From assembly GCA_947589655.1 (NCBI GenBank), contig CANQCE010000046.1, positions 1 through 7,850 of the forward strand: a stretch of DNA of 7,850 nucleotides, given 5' to 3'. Position numbers and translations under genes: made by a program. The DNA comes from an uncultured Clostridia bacterium (lineage in GTDB: Bacteria; Bacillota; Clostridia; Christensenellales; UBA1242). Below the pieces are notes generated by a model. The model saw nothing but the letters and a program-made list of their open reading frames with translations, searched no databases and was not told the DNA's origin. Positions 1 to 5,499 of this stretch are shown one piece after another (position 1 is the stretch's first letter; each line of letters starts with the position of its first letter).

Positions 1-619
<619 letters not shown>

Positions 620-654
620 ATTTCCAAAGAAAAAACAACTTTTAGAGGGTTGAT

Positions 655-1602
655 ATGAAAAGTGAATTAAACAAAGAACTTGTTGAACAACTTAATGTTG
701 GCAATGAACAATTTGTGGACAATGTTGACGAATTGGTGCAGAATTTGGTTGCTGTTGCCGTTCAAAAGGTGGCAGAAAAATCACCATTTATAGTGCCAGA
801 AAAATGCATATTTTTGTCTGTGAACGAAGTTTACACAGGTGCTTTTACCCAACTTTCCGAATTTGACTATTTCCTTGGGGTTGAAAATGCACAAATTGAA
901 ATGAACACAAAAAAGCGTAAAAACATTTGGAAATATTTTTGGCGAGAATTTAAGGCCTCTTGGAGAATTGGAAGAAAAAAATATAAAAAGAAGAAAGATG
1001 AGGTTGAACCAATCCCTAAAACTGTTGAAAAATACAACATTGGCGATTTTAGGCACGATGTGGCAAGAAATATGTTGGGATTTTTAAGCCAAACAACCAT
1101 TGTTTACGAAAATCCGCGTAAAATTTCCATTATGGGCAGTGACGATTTTGGCACAAATGTTAGGATAAACATTTATGTTGGGTTGTTCGATAGCAAAATG
1201 CAAACTTTTAAACTTTATGCTGAAAATAGAAACAAATTCACTTTGATTAAATTTGGCGAACGTTTTGAAAATTTGGATAAGAAATTCTCTGCTTGCGGAG
1301 ACGTTTTCAAGGACATGATAAAATTGTTCAACTCGTTATATTCAAAGCGTTATAACAGAATTCCAAATCAAATTTTGGTGGAAAGTTTGCTTTTAACTTG
1401 TCCAAACAATTTATATGTGCAAGGGGACTTGTTCCGAACTTTTGTGAATGTGGCAAATCACATCCGAATGAAGTCTCCTGATGCAATTTTGTCGGTTTGT
1501 GACAACACAAAAAGCATCTTTGAAGAAAAACTTATCACTGGCAGCGGCCAGCAAACTGATTTTGTTAGAATTATAAAAATGCTGGATGCGTTTAAGTATT
1601 AA
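655..1602 (+). CDS. Uncharacterised 315-residue protein, possible divergent nucleotidyltransferase-fold protein
   Basis: I do not recognise a named family. The ATG follows AGAGGG at 644-649 with 5-base spacing. There is no signal peptide or convincing membrane segment, so it is probably cytoplasmic. The order of motifs resembles polymerase-beta-like nucleotidyltransferases. Residues 60-75 (YTGAFTQLSEFDYFLG) look like the G-x(n)-[DE]-h-[DE]-h active-site turn. Residues 168-176 form a strand where a third acidic residue would be expected, but it reads RINIYVG. Residues 216-232 and 236-250 (PNQILVESLLLTCPN) resemble the helical region that follows in such enzymes. A very basic, aromatic stretch lies at residues 86-114 (KYFWREFK, RKKYKKKK). 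The apparent loss of the third carboxylate suggests an inactive or binding-only relative if the fold is right. It probably shares a transcript with gap. The gene itself is secure; the fold is an inference from motif spacing only. Confidence 0.85.
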   Translation: MKSELNKELVEQLNVGNEQFVDNVDELVQNLVAVAVQKVAEKSPFIVPEKCIFLSVNEVYTGAFTQLSEFDYFLGVENAQIEMNTKKRKNIWKYFWREFKASWRIGRKKYKKKKDEVEPIPKTVEKYNIGDFRHDVARNMLGFLSQTTIVYENPRKISIMGSDDFGTNVRINIYVGLFDSKMQTFKLYAENRNKFTLIKFGERFENLDKKFSACGDVFKDMIKLFNSLYSKRYNRIPNQILVESLLLTCPNNLYVQGDLFRTFVNVANHIRMKSPDAILSVCDNTKSIFEEKLITGSGQQTDFVRIIKMLDAFKY

Positions 1603-1675
1603 AATTATTCAATAAACCTTGTAAATGAGTGTATAAATTTTGCGGTTTTGCTCATCCTAATAACAGGAGGAGTAA

Positions 1676-1873
1676 ATGAAAGATTTATGGCTAATTATGG
1701 GTTTTGGTGCTGGGCTTGTTGCAGGGGCACTTTTGTATAAGCATTGCGATGATGCCAAAAAACTTGTAAACAAAGGCGAAAAGGCTGTTAAACAAGAAGT
1801 GGACAGCCTTAAACAAGCCGTCAAGAAAGAAAAACCAAAAAGCAGCAAAAAGCCTGCCCAAAAGAAACAATAA
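1676..1873 (+). CDS. YtxH-like small membrane-anchored basic protein
   Basis: This is a 65-residue protein. The ATG is 5 bases after a perfect AGGAGG (1665-1670), so translation should be strong. Residues 4-21 form one glycine-rich membrane helix (IMGFGAGLVAGALLY) with small-residue packing motifs. Residues 25-50 are a charged, probably helical segment, and the last 15 residues are almost all K, S, P and Q. This layout is typical of YtxH-domain proteins, whose role is mostly unknown and partly tied to general stress in Bacillus. The lysine-rich tail should face the cytoplasm. Upstream bases 1608-1637 contain only a poor promoter-like pair (TTCAAT, TATAAA), so it may be read through from 655-1602 or have its own weak promoter. 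A terminator follows directly. Confidence 0.85.
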   Translation: MKDLWLIMGFGAGLVAGALLYKHCDDAKKLVNKGEKAVKQEVDSLKQAVKKEKPKSSKKPAQKKQ

Positions 1874-1881
1874 TTAAAAAT

Positions 1882-1913
1882 AAACCCTACAAAACGTAGG
1901 GTTTTATTTTTTT
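1882..1913. terminator. Intrinsic terminator, probably bidirectional
   Basis: A perfect 9-bp stem, AAACCCTAC (1882-1890) with GTAGGGTTT (1896-1904), encloses a 5-base loop and is followed by a T-rich tract to 1913. It ends the gap to YtxH-like block. On the minus strand the same stem is followed by a TTTATTTTTAATT-like tail, so it could also stop transcription coming from the convergent XRE gene, which has no other visible terminator. Confidence 0.9.
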
Positions 1914-1934
1914 AACTTATTTGAATATCTTGTG

Positions 1935-1955
1935 GTGTTATGCAATGCATAATAC
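1935..1955. repeat. Near-perfect palindrome of unknown role
   Basis: TTATGCA-A-TGCATAA (1938-1952) is a perfect 7-1-7 inverted repeat, and 2 of the next 3 base pairs outward (GT/AC) also match. It lies in the A+T-rich gap between the terminator at 1882-1913 and the 3' end of the minus-strand XRE gene. It is not followed by a T-run on either strand, so it is not a normal terminator. It could be an operator or a 3'-UTR hairpin; nothing in the sequence decides. Confidence 0.45.
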
Positions 1956-1994
1956 ACTATATATTGATTTTTTAATTTCTTTTATGTTATTTTT

Positions 1995-2204
1995 TTATTT
2001 TTCTAAACCGAGCAGATAGTCGGCGGACACCGAAAATATTTGGCAAAGAGTTATCACGGCGTTCACATCTGGCAGGCTTTTGCCAAGTTCCCACAAAGAA
2101 ATTGTATCTTGGCTGACAAACAGCATTTTTGCCAAGTCGCTTTGCGTCATGTTCTTTTCTAAGCGCAGTTCTTTGATTGTTTTTCCAATATTTGTTTTGT
2201 TCAT
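1995..2204 (-). CDS. XRE-family helix-turn-helix transcriptional regulator (single-domain)
   Basis: This 69-residue protein is almost entirely a Cro/CI-type (HTH_3) DNA-binding domain: KTIKELRLEKNMTQ (residues 8-21), the helix-turn-helix at about 19-41 (MTQSDLAKMLFVSQDTISLW), the GKSLPDVNAVITLCQIFSVS linker and helix, and the usual YLLGLE end. There is no separate sensing or oligomerisation domain, as in small SinR-like or phage Cro-like regulators, so it probably binds as a dimer. No Shine-Dalgarno sequence precedes the ATG. Instead a TATAAT lies exactly 6 bases upstream, which predicts transcription from the A of the ATG (leaderless). It is divergent from the gene at 2317, and two identical inverted repeats in the shared promoter region suggest that it represses both genes. 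The DNA target is inferred. Confidence 0.93.
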   Translation of the reverse strand: MNKTNIGKTIKELRLEKNMTQSDLAKMLFVSQDTISLWELGKSLPDVNAVITLCQIFSVSADYLLGLEK

Positions 2205-2239
2205 GAAAAAATTATACGAAAAATTGTCGTAAAACGTTT
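2205..2239 (-). promoter_or_regulatory. Probable promoter of the XRE regulator gene (weak -35)
   Basis: On the minus strand TATAAT occupies 2216-2211. The expected start, 7 bases past the box, is base 2204, the A of the regulator's ATG. The -35 position 17 bases upstream (2239-2234) reads AAACGT, a poor match to TTGACA, so basal expression should be low. Its spacer is covered by operator copy 1. Confidence 0.55.
2215..2231. promoter_or_regulatory. Operator-like inverted repeat, copy 1 (TACGA-N7-TCGTA)
   Basis: TACGA (2215-2219) and TCGTA (2227-2231) are separated by AAAATTG. The site overlaps the end of the -10 box and the spacer of the minus-strand XRE promoter. A 17-bp dyad with 5-bp arms fits a dimeric HTH repressor. 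The second copy, with the same arms and spacing, lies 29 bp away centre to centre. Confidence 0.7.
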
Positions 2240-2267
2240 GACATACGAGGAATATTCGTATTATAAT
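2238..2267 (+). promoter_or_regulatory. Vegetative promoter of the 2317-2985 gene
   Basis: TTGACA (2238-2243) and TATAAT (2262-2267) are both perfect consensus, 18 bases apart. The predicted start is A2274, giving a leader of about 43 bases before the ATG. Operator copy 2 fills the spacer, so bound repressor would block RNA polymerase. This is a strong promoter that is probably held off. Confidence 0.85.
2244..2260. promoter_or_regulatory. Operator-like inverted repeat, copy 2 (TACGA-N7-TCGTA)
   Basis: TACGA (2244-2248) and TCGTA (2256-2260) are separated by GGAATAT; adding the flanking A2243 and T2261 gives 6-bp arms. The site lies entirely between the -35 and -10 boxes of the plus-strand promoter. 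It has the same arms and spacing as copy 1, which makes chance unlikely. Confidence 0.72.
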
Positions 2268-2316
2268 GAACTTATAAACAAAAAACTTTAATTTCAGGGG
2301 CTTTTAAGGAGGGGAA

Positions 2317-2985
2317 ATGAAAAAGAAAATTTTTTGGATAGCATCATCTTTGGCATTGGTCTTGGTGATTGCGGCAACATCGGTGGCTCTCACTATAGCG
2401 GCACTGTCGGCAAGTGTAAATTCAACCTTTCAAATTTCTTACACTGCCAAAAATGTTTATGCAAAAGTTCTGGGAACTTACTTTATTAGCAACCATGAGG
2501 GGCCATTTGATTCAGGGACTAATTTTGCAACAGAATCAGGGGAAAAATATATCGTTTTTAACAAAGAAGACTCGGAAAGTGAAAAGGGGTTCAAATCCGT
2601 CAACATTGATTTAGGGCAGGATGGAGATGTGTTTCGTGATACAATTGTCATAGTTTTTATGATTTATAATCTTGATGCTGACAATGACCTTTCTCTTTCC
2701 ATGGACATTCAAGGGGAATATAACAACTTAAAAATTGAATATGAAAAAATGACAGGCAGTACTATAGATTATGCATCTTCTTTTATGGGGATGCATTATG
2801 AGACCTGGACAGGGAGTTTTGGCGACCCTATAACCGTGGGTTTTAGTGGGCTAACCGACCCAAGCCAAGCAGCAGCACTCACTGCCAGCTTAATTTTTAT
2901 TGATGTGCGAATCTCTATTATTGATTCAACCCAAAATGCCAGCCTTGAAAATGGAAAAATTGTTTTCAATCTGGGCGTGGCTTAA
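2317..2985 (+). CDS. Secreted or membrane-anchored protein of unknown function (possibly TasA/camelysin-like)
   Basis: This is a 222-residue protein. The ATG follows AAGGAGG (2306-2312). Residues 2-4 are lysines and about 6-33 are a long hydrophobic segment, which could be an uncleaved anchor or a signal peptide. There is no lipobox and no cysteine anywhere, so it is not a lipoprotein. The rest is extracytoplasmic, acidic and predicted beta-rich, with alternating segments such as FQISYTAKNVYAKVLGTYF (38-56) and DTIVIVFMIYNLDADNDLSL (108-127). The short N-terminal anchor and beta-sandwich-like pattern recall SipW-processed TasA/camelysin proteins, but I see no decisive motif. It is transcribed alone, from a repressible promoter divergent from an XRE regulator, and ends at a terminator. 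The gene is certain; the family is a guess. Confidence 0.88.
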   Translation: MKKKIFWIASSLALVLVIAATSVALTIAALSASVNSTFQISYTAKNVYAKVLGTYFISNHEGPFDSGTNFATESGEKYIVFNKEDSESEKGFKSVNIDLGQDGDVFRDTIVIVFMIYNLDADNDLSLSMDIQGEYNNLKIEYEKMTGSTIDYASSFMGMHYETWTGSFGDPITVGFSGLTDPSQAAALTASLIFIDVRISIIDSTQNASLENGKIVFNLGVA

Positions 2986-3002
2986 ATTTATTTAGTGATA
3001 TC

Positions 3003-3031
3003 AAAAAAGCAAGGTGTTCCCTTGCTTTTTT
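3003..3031. terminator. Bidirectional intrinsic terminator between the 2317-2985 gene and ffs
   Basis: AAAAAAGCAAGG (3003-3014) pairs perfectly with CCTTGCTTTTTT (3020-3031) around a 5-base loop. The A-run on one side and T-run on the other make it work in both directions. It serves the plus-strand gene ending at 2985 and the minus-strand SRP RNA, whose terminal stem ends at 3036. Confidence 0.93.
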
Positions 3032-3035
3032 CATT

Positions 3036-3302
3036 ACTGGGCGGCTGCGTTGTTGTAATCTGACCGACTGCCTTGAAAGGTTCAAACTCCACCAAAGCTT
3101 CCTCATGGCACATTAACCTGTCTTTTTAGTGCTGCTTCCGTCAAGACCTGACACGGTTCAAAGGGGTCAATTGCATAAGACCTTGATTTCACCGCCTAAA
3201 ACTTCCACACATATTCGACCAAACCACACCGAAACAACTGTTCAACCCTGCTGTAGCGGATTGCAGGTTACAGGGCACCGCTATCTCCCCGTCTAGCCCA
3301 GT
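3036..3302 (-). ncRNA. ffs: Signal recognition particle RNA, large (Alu-containing) bacterial type
   Basis: The SRP RNA binds Ffh and directs nascent membrane and secreted proteins to FtsY and SecYEG. Read on the minus strand, the 5' part carries the Alu domain: GACGGGGAGAUAGCGGUGCC, then the UGUAAC motif (3272-3267) and the CCGCUACAGCAGGGUUGAA segment. The S domain is helix 8 at 3154-3129, with the Ffh-binding sequences GUCAGGUC and GGAAGCAGCAC flanking the apical loop. The ends pair: ACUGGGC (3302-3296) with GCCCAGU (3042-3036). The promoter predicts the start at A3302, exactly the first base of that stem. The length of about 267 nt is close to the roughly 270 nt of B. subtilis scRNA. The apical loop reads U-UGAC-G rather than the E. 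coli C-GGAA-G. Confidence 0.95.
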
Positions 3303-3308
3303 GCTTAT

Positions 3309-3337
3309 ATTATAGAAACTTTACATATGTTTGTCAA
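3309..3337 (-). promoter_or_regulatory. Consensus sigma-A promoter of ffs
   Basis: On the minus strand TTGACA (3337-3332), a 17-base spacer and TATAAT (3314-3309) match the consensus at all 12 positions with ideal spacing. The predicted start A3302 coincides with the 5' end of the RNA's closing stem. Such strength fits an abundant housekeeping RNA. Confidence 0.93.
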
Positions 3338-3403
3338 GCATTTTCTGTTTAATTCATGAAAAAGAAATATCGACAAAATGCCTTTTTTAATGACATATTT
3401 TCT

Positions 3404-3433
3404 GCTTTTATACCAAAAGGGCTTTCATACAAT
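3404..3433 (+). promoter_or_regulatory. Probable sigma-E (mother-cell) promoter of the spoIIIA operon
   Basis: CATACAAT (3426-3433) matches the sigma-E -10 consensus CATACANT at every position. The best -35 candidate, GCTTTTA (3404-3410), is 15 bases upstream and matches KMATATT at only 4 of 7. B. subtilis spoIIIA is known to be sigma-E dependent. The predicted start near 3440 would leave a leader of only about 11 bases, beginning at the Shine-Dalgarno sequence GAGGAG (3440-3445). Confidence 0.7.
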
Positions 3434-3450
3434 GCCTTTGAGGAGTGGAT

Positions 3451-4356
3451 ATGCTGCAAAAAATTCTGCCAGACAAGTTTTATAAAATTTTGTCGGAAAA
3501 AGTAAACATGAAATCGGTGAACGAAATTAGGCTGCGTGCAGACAAGCCTGTGGTTATCAATGTGAGCGGAAAGGCCTTTTTTCTGTGCGAAAATGGGGTG
3601 ACAAGCAATATCAAAAACGCCCTATATGCCAGCAAAATTATGATTGAAGATGTAATTTTTCGTGCCAGCGAGTGTTCTATATATTCTGTAAACGAACAGA
3701 TTAAAAAAGGCTTTATTGTCACAGATGAGGCGGTGAGGATTGGCATTGGCGGCAACTTGATTGACGAGCAAGGGCAAATTAAAACCATGACCAATTTCAC
3801 CTCGTGCAACATCCGTGTGCCGCATGTGGTGAAAAACTGCTCGCTTTCGGCTTTTCCGCTGCTTTTTTCTGACGGAGTGGTGCAAAACACGCTTGTAATA
3901 AGCCCTCCGGGTTGTGGAAAAACCACCTTTTTGCGTGATTTTGTTTTTCAACTTTCGCAACATGAAATTACGCTCAATGTGCTTTTGCTAGATGAGCGTG
4001 GAGAATTGGACTGCGGCATAAATTCAAACTACACCGACAGAATTGCCTTCTCCACCAAAAAAGTGGGCTTTGAGAACGGCATCCGCTCACTTGGGCCAGA
4101 CATTATTGTAACAGATGAACTTGGGCAGGAACAGGATATTGAGGCGGTTAAAATGGCGTCTTCTTGCGGAGTTAAACTTTTGGCATCGGTGCACGCCGAC
4201 AGCATGGAAATTTTTCAGACGAAAGCACTTTTTAAAGGCATTTTGCAAGAAAAGATTTTCAAACGCTTTGTTTTGCTTTCAAAACGCAACGGCCCCGGAA
4301 CTTTGGAGGGCGTTTACAACGAAAATTTTGCGCGTTTGGCTTTGGGGAGGTTATGA
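3451..4356 (+). CDS. spoIIIAA: Stage III sporulation protein AA, AAA-type ATPase of the SpoIIIA-SpoIIQ channel
   Basis: This cytoplasmic ATPase of the mother cell is related to type II/IV secretion ATPases and is thought to power or build the channel into the engulfed forespore. The ATG at 3451 is 5 bases after GAGGAG; the in-frame GTG at 3445 lies inside that ribosome site and is unlikely. The protein has 301 residues, close to 307 in B. subtilis. The N-terminal domain runs to about residue 140, with the family segment VNEIRLRADKPV (23-34). Walker A is SPPGCGKTT (151-159, Lys157), with Ser where relatives usually have the first Gly. The Walker B-like strand is VLLLDERGE (177-185), followed by GIRSLGPDIIVTDELG (209-224) and the conserved SVHAD (247-251). 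It overlaps or abuts spoIIIAB, and is the first gene of the operon. Confidence 0.97.
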   Translation: MLQKILPDKFYKILSEKVNMKSVNEIRLRADKPVVINVSGKAFFLCENGVTSNIKNALYASKIMIEDVIFRASECSIYSVNEQIKKGFIVTDEAVRIGIGGNLIDEQGQIKTMTNFTSCNIRVPHVVKNCSLSAFPLLFSDGVVQNTLVISPPGCGKTTFLRDFVFQLSQHEITLNVLLLDERGELDCGINSNYTDRIAFSTKKVGFENGIRSLGPDIIVTDELGQEQDIEAVKMASSCGVKLLASVHADSMEIFQTKALFKGILQEKIFKRFVLLSKRNGPGTLEGVYNENFARLALGRL

Positions 4357-4850
4357 TGAAATATGTGTTTATAATTCTGCTCTTTTTGGGGTGTTGCGGC
4401 GTGGGCTATTTCTTTTCGCTAAAATATTCAAGGCGGAAAAAGTTTTTTAACAGCCTTATTGCTTTGGCGGATAAACTTTCGCTGGAAATAAATTTCTCCA
4501 GAGAGCGCCTAAAAGTGCTTTTGCAAAATTTTGATGCTACCGCCAAAAAAGATTTGCTTGGCATTGACGAAACCTTTATTGCTTATTTAGATAAAACGCA
4601 GGAACTTTCTGGCGATGCCATTTTTAAGAAGGCGGACTGCCTTAAACAAGACGAAAAAGACGCCGTTTTGCTTTTCTTGAAAACCTTGGGGCGAAGCGAT
4701 GTGGAGAACCAAACAAAAGAGATACAAACCTTTATTTCTCGCTTTACGGAATTTAAAAAGCAAAGCGACGAGCAGCAGAAAAAATATGGCTCTTTGTCAA
4801 TAAAACTTGGGGTGGTGGCAGGGTTGTTTTTGGCGATTATCCTATTTTAA
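4356..4850 (+). CDS. spoIIIAB: Stage III sporulation protein AB, membrane protein of the SpoIIIA channel
   Basis: SpoIIIAB is a mother-cell membrane protein with weak similarity to type II secretion GspF-like proteins and is thought to work with the ATPase SpoIIIAA. The protein has 164 residues (171 in B. subtilis). It has an N-terminal membrane helix (about residues 3-19), a cytoplasmic helical domain with LADKLSLEINFSRERLKVLL near 35-56, and a C-terminal helix ending VVAGLFLAIILF. I chose the second of two consecutive ATGs: 4356 is 5 bases from GGGGAGG (4344-4350), while 4353 is only 2 bases away and would overlap the spoIIIAA stop. Either start changes one residue. Confidence 0.94.
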   Translation: MKYVFIILLFLGCCGVGYFFSLKYSRRKKFFNSLIALADKLSLEINFSRERLKVLLQNFDATAKKDLLGIDETFIAYLDKTQELSGDAIFKKADCLKQDEKDAVLLFLKTLGRSDVENQTKEIQTFISRFTEFKKQSDEQQKKYGSLSIKLGVVAGLFLAIILF

Positions 4851-4864
4851 AGGAGGAGAAAGTT

Positions 4865-5077
4865 TTGAGCGTTGACATTATCTTTAAAATCGCCGCAATA
4901 GGCATATTAACCGCAGTTGTGGGGCAGATTTTGCGAAACAGTGGCAAGGAAGAAATTTCCACTTTGGCAACCTTGGCAGGGGTGGTTATTGTGCTTTTTA
5001 TGGTGCTTTCCATGATTGGAGAATTGTTCTCCACAATACGCACAATGTTTGAGTTTTGCATTTTTCCAGGGCTGTGA
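4865..5077 (+). CDS. spoIIIAC: Stage III sporulation protein AC, small membrane protein
   Basis: The protein has 70 residues (68 in B. subtilis) and two membrane helices (about 6-23 and 33-52) joined by a short loop, NSGKEEIS. It has the family opening V-D-I-I-F-K-I-A and the hydrophobic LAGVVIVLFMVLSMI segment. The start is TTG at 4865, 8 bases after AAAGGAGG (4849-4856), which itself overlaps the spoIIIAB stop. SpoIIIAC and SpoIIIAD are integral membrane parts of the SpoIIIA complex whose exact roles are unsettled; no enzymatic motif is present. Confidence 0.94.
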   Translation: MSVDIIFKIAAIGILTAVVGQILRNSGKEEISTLATLAGVVIVLFMVLSMIGELFSTIRTMFEFCIFPGL

Positions 5078-5102
5078 AATTAAGAGTGTAAAGGAGGGCA
5101 AT

Positions 5103-5495
5103 TTGGATACTCTACTTAAAATTATCAGTATGGCAATTATAACCTGCGTTGCCTGCCTTGTGGTGAAGCCTGTTCGCCCAGATTTTGCAGTGCTTTTATC
5201 CATTGTGGGCGGAATTATAATTGTGTTTTACATGCTGTCGTATTTATCCAACATCTTTAGCGTTTTTAACAGCATATTCACAACGTCAGGCGTAAGTTCT
5301 TCGCTGTATGCAATAATATTTAAAATTATAGGCATTGGCTATTTAACGGAATTTACCGCATCCATCTGCAACGACACAGGCAACACAAGTTTGGGAGACA
5401 AAGTTCTTTTGGGCGGCAAAATTGTCATTTTGGCAATGGCTCTGCCAATTGTAACCAGCATACTTGACATTGTTATGCAACTGCTGCCTAGGTGA
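5103..5495 (+). CDS. spoIIIAD: Stage III sporulation protein AD, membrane protein
   Basis: The protein has 130 residues (133 in B. subtilis), with about four hydrophobic segments: 5-21, 28-48, a central one ending KIIGIGYLTEF (74-84), and 102-122. The segment SICNDTGNTSLGDKVLLGGK (87-106) is the strongly conserved family signature. The start is TTG at 5103, 4 bases after AAAGGAGGG (5090-5098). An in-frame ATG at 5016 would overlap spoIIIAC by 62 bases and has no ribosome site, so I reject it. It is probably an integral part of the channel base in the mother-cell membrane. Confidence 0.94.
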   Translation: MDTLLKIISMAIITCVACLVVKPVRPDFAVLLSIVGGIIIVFYMLSYLSNIFSVFNSIFTTSGVSSSLYAIIFKIIGIGYLTEFTASICNDTGNTSLGDKVLLGGKIVILAMALPIVTSILDIVMQLLPR

Positions 5496-5499
5496 GCCT

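Noticed and set aside
781..1100. Minus-strand open frames opposite the 315-residue gene
   Set aside because: They lie in an A+T-rich gene and read as low-complexity F/I/L-rich peptides, as expected of shadow frames.
1608..1637. Promoter for the YtxH-like gene (TTCAAT, TATAAA)
   Set aside because: The -35 matches only 3 of 6 bases and no better pair is found, so it is not listed as a feature.
3036..3302. tmRNA or RNase P RNA instead of SRP RNA
   Set aside because: The Alu UGUAAC motif and the helix 8 sequences GUCAGGUC and GAAGCAGC are specific to SRP RNA; no tRNA-like ends or tag frame are present.
3392..3399. GACATATT as the -35 element of the spoIIIA sigma-E promoter
   Set aside because: It resembles the sigma-E -35, but it lies 26 bases before the -10 box, where about 14-15 are expected.
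3445..3447. GTG as the start of spoIIIAA
   Set aside because: It overlaps the GAGGAG ribosome site and has no site of its own; the ATG at 3451 is correctly spaced.
3480..3963. Long minus-strand open frames opposite spoIIIAA
   Set aside because: They are antisense to a clear conserved gene and show no domain-like composition or promoter.
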